Positions 15,731 through 23,980 of a DNA stretch of 44,097 nt are shown one piece after another. Within the stretch, counting starts at the first letter, position 1. Every line of letters begins with the position of its first letter. The position numbers and the translations under genes were made by a program. Below the pieces are notes generated by a model, which saw only the letters and a list, made by a program, of their open reading frames with translations, did not search any database and was not told where the DNA came from. Source of the stretch: Bacillota bacterium. GTDB lineage: Bacteria; Bacillota_I; Bacilli_A; RF39; UBA660. Where the stretch lies: assembly GCA_023391185.1 (NCBI GenBank), contig JAEWBI010000053.1:1-44097 (forward strand). Direction: 5' to 3'.

Positions 15731-16621
15731 ATGAAAAATTTTAATTTTTGTGGTATGAAAAAAAAGAAAAATTATTTTGAAGGATGGTATTTTAAAATCA
15801 GTGATAATGAGAATAATTGTTACTCATTTATTTTTGGAATTACACTAAATGAAGAAGATCCACATTCTTTTATTCAAATCATAGATCAAAGACAAAATAA
15901 AGTTTATTATTTCAAATACAAAGTAAGTGATTTTAGTCATACTGATAATTTAATTAGTATTGGAAATAATGTTCTAAGTTGCAACTGTTTAAAATTGCTT
16001 GTTTATCCTTTTGATATTGATGTAACAATTAACCCAACAACATATTTAAAGAGAAGATTTTTTGGAAGAAGTGTAATGAGTTATCTTAAATATCTTCCTT
16101 TACCAACAAAGCATGAAATAGTTTATATGAAAGCAAAAGTAAAAGGTATTATTAAAAATATGAATAATCGTTTTGATTTTTGCGGTAGTGGGTATATGGA
16201 AAAAGATTATGGTACTGCTTTTCCAAAAAGATGGTTGTGGATTCAAACTAATCAATTTACACATAATGACATATCTTTAGTTATTTCGAAAGCAGATTTG
16301 TTAGGGAGAATTTCAGGATTCTTTTGTTTTTTAAATATAAATGGAAAAGAGTATCGCTTTGCTACATATAATGGTGCAAAGATAAAAAAGAAAAGAGTAA
16401 AAGATGGAATTAATTTTATCATTAAGAAAGATGAATACACATTAAAAATAAGATTGAAAAAAGAGAAAGGCAATATGATAATTGCCCCTGTACATAAAGC
16501 TAAAATGGCAAAAAAAATAGAAGAAAGTTTAAACTCTAAATTATTCTTATTCCTTTATAAAAATAACAAATTAATTAAAAAAGACAGTTCATTTGTTGTT
16601 GCATGTGAATATTTATACTAA
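15731..16621 (+). CDS. Tocopherol cyclase-like protein
   Basis: The 296-residue protein has the N-terminal Y-F-E-G-W-Y-F-K motif and G-Y-M-E-K-D-Y-G-T-A-F-P-K-R-W-L-W (about residues 155-171), both typical of the tocopherol cyclase family, which has a lipocalin-like beta-barrel fold. In plants and cyanobacteria the family closes the chromanol ring; bacteria of this type do not make tocopherol, so the true substrate, perhaps another lipid, is unknown. No signal peptide is seen. ATG follows GAGGT, and TATACT at 15700-15705 may be its -10. It converges on the FAD/Rieske gene and shares its terminator. Confidence 0.8.
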   Translation: MKNFNFCGMKKKKNYFEGWYFKISDNENNCYSFIFGITLNEEDPHSFIQIIDQRQNKVYYFKYKVSDFSHTDNLISIGNNVLSCNCLKLLVYPFDIDVTINPTTYLKRRFFGRSVMSYLKYLPLPTKHEIVYMKAKVKGIIKNMNNRFDFCGSGYMEKDYGTAFPKRWLWIQTNQFTHNDISLVISKADLLGRISGFFCFLNINGKEYRFATYNGAKIKKKRVKDGINFIIKKDEYTLKIRLKKEKGNMIIAPVHKAKMAKKIEESLNSKLFLFLYKNNKLIKKDSSFVVACEYLY

Positions 16622-16624
16622 AAA

Positions 16625-16656
16625 AAACTTTGATTATATCAAAGTTTCTTTTTTTT
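16625..16656. terminator. Shared bidirectional terminator
   Basis: AAACTTTGAT (16625-16634) and ATCAAAGTTT (16638-16647) form a 10-bp stem flanked by A-run and T-run, serving genes from both sides. The stop codon of the minus-strand gene (16639-16641) lies in the stem. Confidence 0.85.
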
Positions 16657-18129
16657 ATAACTTATATCATAGTTTGATGGGCCTGCAATTACTTTTCCAT
16701 CAATGTTAAATCTTGAACCATGACATGGACAATCCCAAGTTTTTTCTTCCTCATTAAATATTAAACTACATTTCATATGTGGACATGTATTATAAACAAC
16801 ATGTTTTGTACCTTTCTCACTCGTATAAATTGCGATATTATCGCCATTTTTTCTTTTAAAGGTAACATTTTCACTATACCAAGGTTTAACTTTATTAATT
16901 TTATTATCGACAAAGGATTTAATGTTTGAACCCAAAATAAGTGGAAATTTAATTATTTTTGATAAATTCAAACTTCTTCTTGGATCAAAAAGACATTCAT
17001 ATTTATTTTTACTACCTAATATAATATCGCTTATTATTTTGCCAGCAATAGAACCATTTGTCATTCCCCATGTATTATATCCAGTTCCAATTAAGATAGA
17101 ATCATTGTTTTTTTCAATTCTTCCTATAAATGGAAGATGATCATAAGTCATTATATCGTGATTTGACCATATGTATTGCGGTTCTATTTGTAATTTTTTT
17201 AAATCTTTCTTTAACTTATCGAAATTCTCTGTTTCATTATATTTATTACAAGTCAAATGTGATCCATTTAGATAAATCATATAATTGTTTTTAGTATTGG
17301 AGTGATATCTAATGGATTTTACTGGACTTCCAGATGTAATAGCTGTAAAAGATTTGTTTTCATCAATCTTAGAAGCGCTTACATAAGATTTTTCTATGCT
17401 TGTTTTTATAGGCATAAAAAATGGCAATAGGAAATAAGGGTAATGAGATGCAATAACTATTTTTTTAGTAGTTATAGTATTGCTGTTATTTGTTTTACAA
17501 ATATAACACTCTTCACTTTTATTGATTGATAATATTTTTGTTTTCTCATATATCTCTACTTTTGAATTAATGCATTTTTCTTTTAGTTCGTGTAAATATT
17601 TTAATGGATGAAACACGGCGGTGTCATCTACACTTATTGCGTATTTACTATGAATGTCTATTGGTATATTAGTATGCTCATTAACATGTATTCCAATTGA
17701 CTCTAATAGTTCTCTCTGCTTTTGTATTTTTATAATTTCTGTTTCTTTGTTAGTAAAAATATATGATGGAACTTTTTGAAAGTCACATTTTATTTCTTCA
17801 TTATTTACTATATCTTCAACTAGCTTTATTGCTTCAACTTGTGACTGTACATATTTAATTGCACTTTCTTTAGATACATATTTACTGATTTTATAAGGAA
17901 TTAATTCTTGTAGATAGTTTAGTTTGGCAGTTGTTTTAGAAGTGATTCCGTGCCCTACTAGGTTTCTATCTACCAAACATACTTTAAGCTTACTTTTACT
18001 TAAATGGTAGGCAGTACTAATTCCTGTAATACCTCCACCAATGATTAGTACGTCGCATTCTATATTTTCAGTCAATTTTATTACTTCTTCATCTTTTTCA
18101 TTTTCTAACCATAAACTTTTATTTTTCAT
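16639..18129 (-). CDS. FAD-dependent oxidoreductase with C-terminal Rieske domain
   Basis: The protein has 496 residues. Residues about 25-400 form a DAO-type FAD oxidoreductase: V-L-I-I-G-G-G-I-T-G-I-S-T-A dinucleotide motif at about 27-40, and a second FAD contact I-L-I-G-T-G-Y-N-T-W-G-M-T-N-G. Residues about 410-496 form a Rieske domain with C-P-H...C-P-C-H-G-S-R-F, which binds a 2Fe-2S cluster. Similar fusions include Bacillus YhfW. The electron donor and substrate are unknown. The ATG at 18129 follows GGTGAAG; a GTG three codons upstream is part of that binding site. Its -10 (18146-18151) is 16 bases upstream, giving a very short leader. Confidence 0.92.
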   Translation of the reverse strand: MKNKSLWLENEKDEEVIKLTENIECDVLIIGGGITGISTAYHLSKSKLKVCLVDRNLVGHGITSKTTAKLNYLQELIPYKISKYVSKESAIKYVQSQVEAIKLVEDIVNNEEIKCDFQKVPSYIFTNKETEIIKIQKQRELLESIGIHVNEHTNIPIDIHSKYAISVDDTAVFHPLKYLHELKEKCINSKVEIYEKTKILSINKSEECYICKTNNSNTITTKKIVIASHYPYFLLPFFMPIKTSIEKSYVSASKIDENKSFTAITSGSPVKSIRYHSNTKNNYMIYLNGSHLTCNKYNETENFDKLKKDLKKLQIEPQYIWSNHDIMTYDHLPFIGRIEKNNDSILIGTGYNTWGMTNGSIAGKIISDIILGSKNKYECLFDPRRSLNLSKIIKFPLILGSNIKSFVDNKINKVKPWYSENVTFKRKNGDNIAIYTSEKGTKHVVYNTCPHMKCSLIFNEEEKTWDCPCHGSRFNIDGKVIAGPSNYDISYKKKKL

Positions 18130-18145
18130 TATCTTCACCAGTATT

Positions 18146-18151
18146 ATTATA
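18146..18151 (-). promoter_or_regulatory. -10 box of the FAD/Rieske gene; remainder of the 18130-18435 gap
   Basis: Minus-strand TATAAT lies 16 bases upstream of the start. On the plus strand, the gap holds TGATATACT (18226-18233) in a 16-base string shared with 14002-14017, and a nearer TATAAT at 18399-18404 for the DUF5131 gene. I see no RNA gene or ORF in the A-rich rest. Confidence 0.5.
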
Positions 18152-18435
18152 GATAGATTATTAATAATTAAACAGTATTAATAAAATTAGCTTAAAAAAT
18201 TTATAGACACTTATAATTTTATTTTGATATACTACAAATAGATGATAAAATTGTTGTTTTAGTTATTGTTGATATGTAAGAAGATTATATAAAAAAAACA
18301 AAATATATATTTTCTAACAAAGAAATACTAATAAGAAAGTATATATAGAAATTAAAACATATAAGAAAAAAAAATTTTAAAGTTTTTAACTAATACAATA
18401 TAATTTTATAAATTATAGTAAAAGGAGGTATATAT

Positions 18436-19152
18436 ATGGCCTTTTGGAGTCCTTGGAGAGGTTGTCATAAACATAGTGATGGTTGTAAGTATTGTTACAT
18501 TCATAAGGGGGATTATAAAAGAGGAGTAGATACTAATAAAATAGTAAAAACTGATTATTTCTATGCGCCAGTTTTAAAGAATGAAAACGGTGAGTATAAA
18601 ATCAAATCAGGACAAATAGTTTATTTATGTTTTCAAACTGATTTTCTTCTTGAAGATGCTGATTTATGGCGTGATGAGTGTTGGAAGATGATTAAGGAAA
18701 GATCTGATTTAAAGTTTTTATTTCTAACAAAGCGTATTGAAAGATTTGAACAATGTATTCCAGACGACTGGGGTTCAGGCTATGATAATGTTATAGTTGG
18801 TTGTACTATTGAAAATCAAGTTAATGCAGACTATAGACTGAGTATATTTTCAAAACTACCAATAAAGCATAAAGATATAATATGCCAACCTTTACTTGAA
18901 GAGATAGATATAAAAAAATATCTTAAAAATATAGATTTGGTAGTAGTTGGTGGTGAATCAGATCAAAAAGCTCGCTACTTAAATTATGACTGGGTTTTGA
19001 AAATAAGAAATCAGTGTATAGATTCACAAACTAATTTTGAATTTAGACAGTGTGGAACTAATTTTATAAAGGACAATAAACATTATCATTTACAAACGAA
19101 AGATTTATGCAAACTTGCAAGAAAAGCAAATATTAATTATATTGTAAAATGA
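18436..19152 (+). CDS. DUF5131 protein (phage Gp37/Gp68-like, radical SAM-like)
   Basis: The 238-residue protein begins with W-S-P-W-R-G-C-H-K-H-S-D-G-C-K-Y-C-Y, the three-Cys arrangement of the DUF5131 family, which resembles but is not identical to the CX3CX2C cluster motif of radical SAM enzymes. T-K-R near residue 97 and V-V-G-G-E-S-D near 175 are also family features. The family is frequent in phages and occasional on chromosomes; its reaction is not known to me. No phage genes surround it here. AAAGGAGG precedes the ATG, and the MgtA-like gene begins 60 bases downstream behind its own -10. Confidence 0.85.
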   Translation: MAFWSPWRGCHKHSDGCKYCYIHKGDYKRGVDTNKIVKTDYFYAPVLKNENGEYKIKSGQIVYLCFQTDFLLEDADLWRDECWKMIKERSDLKFLFLTKRIERFEQCIPDDWGSGYDNVIVGCTIENQVNADYRLSIFSKLPIKHKDIICQPLLEEIDIKKYLKNIDLVVVGGESDQKARYLNYDWVLKIRNQCIDSQTNFEFRQCGTNFIKDNKHYHLQTKDLCKLARKANINYIVK

Positions 19153-19172
19153 TATCTATTATATCTATATAG

Positions 19173-19181
19173 TGATATAAT
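19173..19181 (+). promoter_or_regulatory. Extended -10 (TGATATAAT) before the MgtA-like gene
   Basis: TG-A-TATAAT lies 31 bases before the start. The gap is too short for an M-box or other known Mg riboswitch. Confidence 0.5.
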
Positions 19182-19212
19182 TTATATAATAAATTATAAT
19201 AGAGGCGATAAA

Positions 19213-21834
19213 ATGATAAAAATATTTTATATAAAGAAAAAAGTAAAGCAGTTAAATCAAGATAATACGATTTTATTAAAAAAATATAATAATATTTCTA
19301 ATTATAATAATGAAGAGATATTTAAAGAATTTAAGACAAATTTAAACGGTCTTTCAAAAGAAGAAGCAAATAGTAGGCTAGAAGAAAAAGGTCAAAACAT
19401 TGTAGTAAAAGATAATAAAAGGTCTTGGTTATATTTTTTTGCTTTATCATTTAAAGACCAATTTATTATTGTTCTTTTTATATTATCAATAATTAATTTT
19501 TTTCTGGGTGATAAATTTGGATCACTTATTATTATTTCTATAGGTTTTTTAAGTGCACTTATTCGTTTTTTTCAAGATTACTCAGTATATAAGTTTAATG
19601 AGAAATTGAAGTCAAGAATAACAAGTACTACTATTTTGATGCGTAATGGTAAAGAACAAGAAGAACGTGTAGAGGATGTTGTAATAGGGGATGTAGTTAA
19701 ATTGAATGCTGGTTCTATAATTCCAGCTGATGTTTGTATTATACAAAGTAAAGATTTGTTTATTAATCAATCAGTATTTACTGGAGAAAGTGTTCCAGTA
19801 GAAAAATCAACAGAGAACTTACCGGCTAAAGAGGTATTCAATTTAAACAATATTTGCTTAATGGGATGCAGTGTTGTAAGTGGTAATGCAACAGCAATAG
19901 CTATTAGCACAGGTTTTGATACTTATTTAGGACATATGGGCAAAGAATTGGATAATGAGAAAGAATTAACTAATTTTGATATTGGTATGAAGAAAATCAC
20001 TAATTTACTAGTCGCTTATATGGTTCTTGTCTGCATTGTTGTTTTAGTAATTCAAGGCGTATTCAAGCATAACTATTTAGATGCATTTCTTTTTGCCTTA
20101 TCAGCAGCTGTCGGAATAACTCCAACTATGTTACCTATGATTGTTAATGTTAATTTAACTAGGGGTACTAAGGTTTTAGCTAAGAAGAAAACATTAGTTA
20201 AAAAAATGGACTCTATTCAAAATTTAGGTGCAATAGATGTATTATGTACTGATAAAACAGGTACATTAACTGAGAATAAAATAGTTCTTCAGAAGTATAT
20301 TGATGTCGATGGTGACGAGAATATTGATATTTTGGAATATGCGTATCTAAATAGTTATTATAGTACAGGTATAAAGAACTTAGTTGATAGAGCAATAATA
20401 AGTTATGGTAATGAGCATAACATAAAGGAAACTATATCAAATTATGAAAAGATTGATGAAATACCATTTGATTATACTAGAAAAAAAGTTAGTGTTGTTG
20501 TAAAAGACGGAAGTAATTATCGTATGTTAACTAAAGGAGCCTTAGAGGAAGTTTTGAAAATTTGTATAAATGTTAAAAATGATAATAAGATTTATCCTAT
20601 TGATAAAAAGTTAATTTACGAGATTAATGATAGTGCTAAAAAACTTGCTAGTGAGGGTATGCAAGTGATTGCTCTTGCTGAAAAAAATGAATATCCGGGT
20701 ATAAAAGTATTTGATTCTACATATGAAAAAGATATGACATTTGTAGGATTTGTAGCATTTTTAGATCAGCCAAAAAAGGATTCCAAAAAAATAATTAATA
20801 GTCTTAGAGAAATTGGTGTTCAAACAAAAATATTAACAGGGGATAATCCTTATGCAACAAATAATATTTGTTCACTTGCTGGACTTAATAGTGATAATAT
20901 AGTTATTGGTGCAGATATAGATAATCTTTCTGATGAACAGCTAAGTATATTAATTGAAAAAGTAGATGTTTTTGCAAGACTTGATCCTATTCAGAAAGAA
21001 AGAGTAGTAAGGGCATATCGAAAAAATGGTCATGTCGTTGGATATATGGGTGATGGTGTTAATGATGCCCCATCTCTTCATGCAGCTGATGTAGGTATTT
21101 CTGTTAATTCAGCTACTGATATAGCTAAGGAAGCAAGCAATATCATTCTTTTAGAACGCAATTTGGGAGTATTATATGATGGCGTTATTATAGGTAGAAA
21201 AATATATGGTAATATTATAAAATACATGAAAATGGCATTGAGTGCTGATTTTGGTGATGTATTTAGTATAATGATAGCTAGCATATTTTTGCCGTTTTTG
21301 CCATTATTGCCAATCCAAATGCTATTACAAGACTTTATATATGACTTTTCACAGATTGGAATTCCATATGATGATGTAGATGATGAATTTTTAAGAAAAC
21401 CTAAAAAGTGGAATACTAAAGGTATTAGCCATTTTATGAATGTAATGGGTATTACTAGTTCGGTAGTCGATGTTATATCATTTTTAATCTTTTGGTTTAT
21501 ACTTGGTTATAATAGTGTAGATAAGCAAGCGTATTTTCAAACTGCCTGGTTTGTAACATGCTTGACTACAGAACTTATTATAATTCATAATGTGAGAACA
21601 GCAAAGATACCATTTATTGAATCAAGAGCAAGTAAGCCGCTTATGGTATTATCTTTAATATCAATAATTTTAACAATTATGGCTCCACTATTTTTATCCA
21701 AAATTGGTCTTTTTGATTTTGTGACTTTACCACTAAGTTTTTATGGATATTTACTATCCTTAGTGGCTTTATATATGTTTATAGTTGCGATTATCAAAAA
21801 AATATACATAAAAAAATATAAAGAATGGTTATAA
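19213..21834 (+). CDS. mgtA: MgtA-type magnesium-transporting P-type ATPase
   Basis: The 873-residue protein has the full P3B layout: cation ATPase N-domain, TGES actuator loop, DKTGTLTENK phosphorylation site, the Mg-ATPase specific N-S-Y-Y-S-T-G-I-K-N-L region, GDGVNDAPSLHAADVGISV, and about ten membrane segments. It should import Mg2+ across the cytoplasmic membrane at low Mg2+. The TM4 motif reads T-P-T-M-L-P-M with Thr305 where MgtA/MgtB proteins I recall have Glu (T-P-E-M-L-P-M); this position is near the cation path in P-type ATPases. No regulatory leader or MgtR/MgtC gene is seen. The AGAGGCGAT binding site supports the start. Confidence 0.92.
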   Translation: MIKIFYIKKKVKQLNQDNTILLKKYNNISNYNNEEIFKEFKTNLNGLSKEEANSRLEEKGQNIVVKDNKRSWLYFFALSFKDQFIIVLFILSIINFFLGDKFGSLIIISIGFLSALIRFFQDYSVYKFNEKLKSRITSTTILMRNGKEQEERVEDVVIGDVVKLNAGSIIPADVCIIQSKDLFINQSVFTGESVPVEKSTENLPAKEVFNLNNICLMGCSVVSGNATAIAISTGFDTYLGHMGKELDNEKELTNFDIGMKKITNLLVAYMVLVCIVVLVIQGVFKHNYLDAFLFALSAAVGITPTMLPMIVNVNLTRGTKVLAKKKTLVKKMDSIQNLGAIDVLCTDKTGTLTENKIVLQKYIDVDGDENIDILEYAYLNSYYSTGIKNLVDRAIISYGNEHNIKETISNYEKIDEIPFDYTRKKVSVVVKDGSNYRMLTKGALEEVLKICINVKNDNKIYPIDKKLIYEINDSAKKLASEGMQVIALAEKNEYPGIKVFDSTYEKDMTFVGFVAFLDQPKKDSKKIINSLREIGVQTKILTGDNPYATNNICSLAGLNSDNIVIGADIDNLSDEQLSILIEKVDVFARLDPIQKERVVRAYRKNGHVVGYMGDGVNDAPSLHAADVGISVNSATDIAKEASNIILLERNLGVLYDGVIIGRKIYGNIIKYMKMALSADFGDVFSIMIASIFLPFLPLLPIQMLLQDFIYDFSQIGIPYDDVDDEFLRKPKKWNTKGISHFMNVMGITSSVVDVISFLIFWFILGYNSVDKQAYFQTAWFVTCLTTELIIIHNVRTAKIPFIESRASKPLMVLSLISIILTIMAPLFLSKIGLFDFVTLPLSFYGYLLSLVALYMFIVAIIKKIYIKKYKEWL

Positions 21835-21850
21835 TATGACCATTTTTTAT
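21824..21850 (+). terminator. Terminator of mgtA
   Basis: AATGGT (21824-21829) and ACCATT (21839-21844) with a 9-base loop that includes the stop codon, followed by T-run. Only two G-C pairs. Confidence 0.6.
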
Positions 21851-21868
21851 TGCATATTATAAGAAGTA

Positions 21869-21900
21869 TGATATAATATAAATGCAAAAAACTTGCATTT
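21869..21900 (+). promoter_or_regulatory. Promoter and palindromic operator of the metal permease operon
   Basis: TGATATAAT (-10 at 21872-21877) is followed directly by AAATGCAA-AAAAC-TTGCATTT (21880-21887 and 21893-21900), a perfect 8-bp inverted repeat covering the expected start near 21884 and ending at the ribosome binding site. Since the operon encodes a Fur-family regulator, this is a good candidate for its operator. As RNA it would form a hairpin adjacent to AGGAGG. Confidence 0.65.
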
Positions 21901-21910
21901 AGGAGGAAAA

Positions 21911-22759
21911 ATGACAGATATTATATTAGATACTTTATTAGATTCATTAAAACTTTTGCCGTTTTTATTTTTAGTTTTTTTACTTATGGAGTTCATTGAA
22001 CATAAGTTAAGTAATAAAAGTAAAAATACGATAAAAAAAGCCGGAAAATTCGGACCGCTACTAGGAGGAATATTAGGTGCTTTTCCACAATGTGGTTTTT
22101 CTGCTGCCGCTACAAATTTATATGCAGCTAGAATTATTTCATATGGCACACTAATTGCTATATATCTTTCTACATCTGATGAGATGTTACCTATACTACT
22201 TTCAAGAGGAACAAATGTAACAGTTGTTGTAAAGATTATTTTATTTAAAATTATTTTAGGAATTATTTTTGGGTTTATTATAGATTTAATATTAAGAAAT
22301 AAGAAATCTAAGAAAGACAATCAAATAAAAGATTTTTGTGAGGAAGAACACTGTGATTGTGAACATGGAATTTTAAAGTCTAGCATAAGACATACTTTAA
22401 ATATTATCTTTTTTATTACAATCATTTCATTTATATTAAATTGTATACTATACTATTTTGATGAAGATATGGTAGCAAAATTATTCATGAAAAATAGCTT
22501 CTTTGGACCATTTTTATCTAGCTTAATTGGATTAATTCCTAATTGTGCAGCAAGCGTTGTTATGACTGAATTATATCTTAATAATGCAATTTCTTTTGGT
22601 ATGACAATGGCAGGATTACTTACTGGAAGCGGTGTTGCTTTACTTCTTTTATTTAAAGTTAATAATAATTTAAAAGAAAATATAAGCATAATACTTACTC
22701 TTTATTTTATTGGTGTCTTATGTGGGATTATAATTGATATGTTAGGAATTATCATTTGA
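21911..22759 (+). CDS. Putative heavy-metal (Mn/As) exporter, ArsP_2/DUF2899 type
   Basis: About 282 residues with eight or more hydrophobic segments in two similar halves, each containing a G-x-x-P-x-C motif (G-A-F-P-Q-C-G-F-S-A-A; G-L-I-P-N-C-A-A-S-V). These P-x-C motifs mark the ArsP_2 family annotated as putative manganese or arsenic efflux. The cytoplasmic loop between the halves contains C-E-E-E-H-C-D-C-E-H-G, a probable metal-binding sequence. AGGAGG sits 5 bases before ATG 21911; an upstream in-frame TTG at 21893 lies in the operator and is not used. The gene ends in a TTGA overlap with the Fur-family gene, so exporter and sensor are made together. Confidence 0.8.
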   Translation: MTDIILDTLLDSLKLLPFLFLVFLLMEFIEHKLSNKSKNTIKKAGKFGPLLGGILGAFPQCGFSAAATNLYAARIISYGTLIAIYLSTSDEMLPILLSRGTNVTVVVKIILFKIILGIIFGFIIDLILRNKKSKKDNQIKDFCEEEHCDCEHGILKSSIRHTLNIIFFITIISFILNCILYYFDEDMVAKLFMKNSFFGPFLSSLIGLIPNCAASVVMTELYLNNAISFGMTMAGLLTGSGVALLLLFKVNNNLKENISIILTLYFIGVLCGIIIDMLGIII

Positions 22760-23157
22760 TAGAAGAAATATTTAAGAAAAATAATATTAAAAACACCAAA
22801 CAAAGAAATTTAGTTTATAGTATTGTACTTAATTCTAAACAAGAAACTACATTAAAAAATATATATGATAATTGTGCTGGTGAAGTGGATATTGCTACAA
22901 TTTATAGAATTATAGATTTCTTTATTAAGAAAGGTTTATTTATAAAAAATCTCAGTTATGATGGAAATATATATTATACTTTAAGTACTAATAAACACGA
23001 ACATTATTTAAACTGTATAAAATGTCATACAAAAGAGAAAATTGATTTTTGCCCAATTGAAAAGGCAGAAAAAGAAATCGTGAAAAATAATGATTTTGAA
23101 ATAATTAATCATACTATTGAGTTTAGTGGCATATGTCATAATTGTAAGAAAAAGTAA
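22756..23157 (+). CDS. Fur-family metal-dependent regulator
   Basis: The protein has 133 residues: winged helix N-terminus (K-Q-R-N-L-V-Y...D-I-A-T-I-Y-R-I-I) and a dimerisation domain with H-E-H-Y-L-N-C, C-I-K-C and C-H-N-C. The two C-x2-C pairs form the structural zinc site of Fur/Zur/PerR proteins. The start is TTG at 22756 overlapping the TGA stop of the permease. A Fur-type protein in an operon with an exporter would act in reverse of an uptake regulator, or sense an excess metal. The candidate operator is at 21880-21900. Which metal it senses cannot be told. Confidence 0.9.
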   Translation: MIEEIFKKNNIKNTKQRNLVYSIVLNSKQETTLKNIYDNCAGEVDIATIYRIIDFFIKKGLFIKNLSYDGNIYYTLSTNKHEHYLNCIKCHTKEKIDFCPIEKAEKEIVKNNDFEIINHTIEFSGICHNCKKK

Positions 23158-23173
23158 TTATATTACTTTTTTT
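23150..23173 (+). terminator. Terminator of the permease-regulator operon
   Basis: AAAAGTAAT (23150-23158), TAT, ATTACTTTT (23162-23170) and further T. The stop codon is part of the stem. Confidence 0.75.
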
Positions 23174-23242
23174 GTTTACTTAATTTTTATTAATAAAAAA
23201 TCAAGTAAATATTAAAAAAACCTTAAAAGAAAAAAGAGTTTA

Positions 23243-23251
23243 TGGTATAAT
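23243..23251 (+). promoter_or_regulatory. Extended -10 promoter (TGGTATAAT)
   Basis: TGG-TATAAT lies 27 bases before the start of the GGGtGRT operon, with GGAGG between. Confidence 0.6.
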
Positions 23252-23278
23252 AATATATGTCAAAATGGAGGTTATAAA

Positions 23279-23971
23279 ATGATATACACAAAAGAAGTAG
23301 AGAATATGTGCAAAGTAAACAAAGGCGCTGATCATGGACCAGCACCAATTCCTGAAGAAGGAAAATGGGTACAAGCAAAAGATGTTAAAGACATTTCTGG
23401 TCTTACACATGGTATTGGTTGGTGTGCACCACAACAAGGGGCTTGCAAATTGACTTTAAACGTTAAAGATGGCGTTATACAAGAAGCTTTAGTAGAAACA
23501 ATTGGTTGTTCTGGTATGACTCACTCTGCCGCAATGGCTGGTGAAATTCTAATAGGTAAAACGATTTTAGAAGCATTAAATACTGATTTGGTATGTGATG
23601 CTATTAATACTGCAATGAGAGAGTTATTTTTACAAATAGTTTATGGTAGAACACAATCTGCATTTTCAGAAGGTGGTCTTGCTATAGGAGCTGGACTTGA
23701 AGATTTAGGAAAAGGTCATAGGAGTCAAGTAGGAACTATTTATTCTACACTTGCAAAAGGACCTAGATATCTTGAATTAGCAGAGGGATATATTGTTGAA
23801 GTTGGACTTGATTCAGAAGGTAATATTATCGGTTATAAATATGTTAATTTAGGTAAAATGATGGATAATATTAAAGCTGGAATAGATGCAAATGAAGCAA
23901 TAGAAAAGGCAAGTGGAAAATATGGTAGATTTGATGAAGCTACTAAAAAAATAGATCCACGCCATGTTTAG
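23279..23971 (+). CDS. NifU-like partner of the GGGtGRT protein
   Basis: The 230-residue protein contains a segment like the IscU/NifU scaffold fold: W-C-A-P-Q-Q-G-A-C-K-L, then V-E-T-I-G-C-S-G-M-T-H-S-A-A-M-A-G-E-I. Cys residues in these places suggest iron-sulfur or metal binding. It is annotated in anaerobes as an iron-sulfur scaffold-like protein next to GGGtGRT protein. GGAGG is 7 bases from ATG 23279; a further ATG at codon 10 is possible. The next gene starts 10 bases downstream behind GGAGG, so the two are coexpressed. Role in the cell is not established. Confidence 0.8.
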   Translation: MIYTKEVENMCKVNKGADHGPAPIPEEGKWVQAKDVKDISGLTHGIGWCAPQQGACKLTLNVKDGVIQEALVETIGCSGMTHSAAMAGEILIGKTILEALNTDLVCDAINTAMRELFLQIVYGRTQSAFSEGGLAIGAGLEDLGKGHRSQVGTIYSTLAKGPRYLELAEGYIVEVGLDSEGNIIGYKYVNLGKMMDNIKAGIDANEAIEKASGKYGRFDEATKKIDPRHV

Positions 23972-23980
23972 GAGGTAACC

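Noticed and set aside
21893..21910. Upstream TTG start for the metal permease (extra MHLGGK)
   Set aside because: These bases form half of the operator palindrome and the AGGAGG ribosome binding site.
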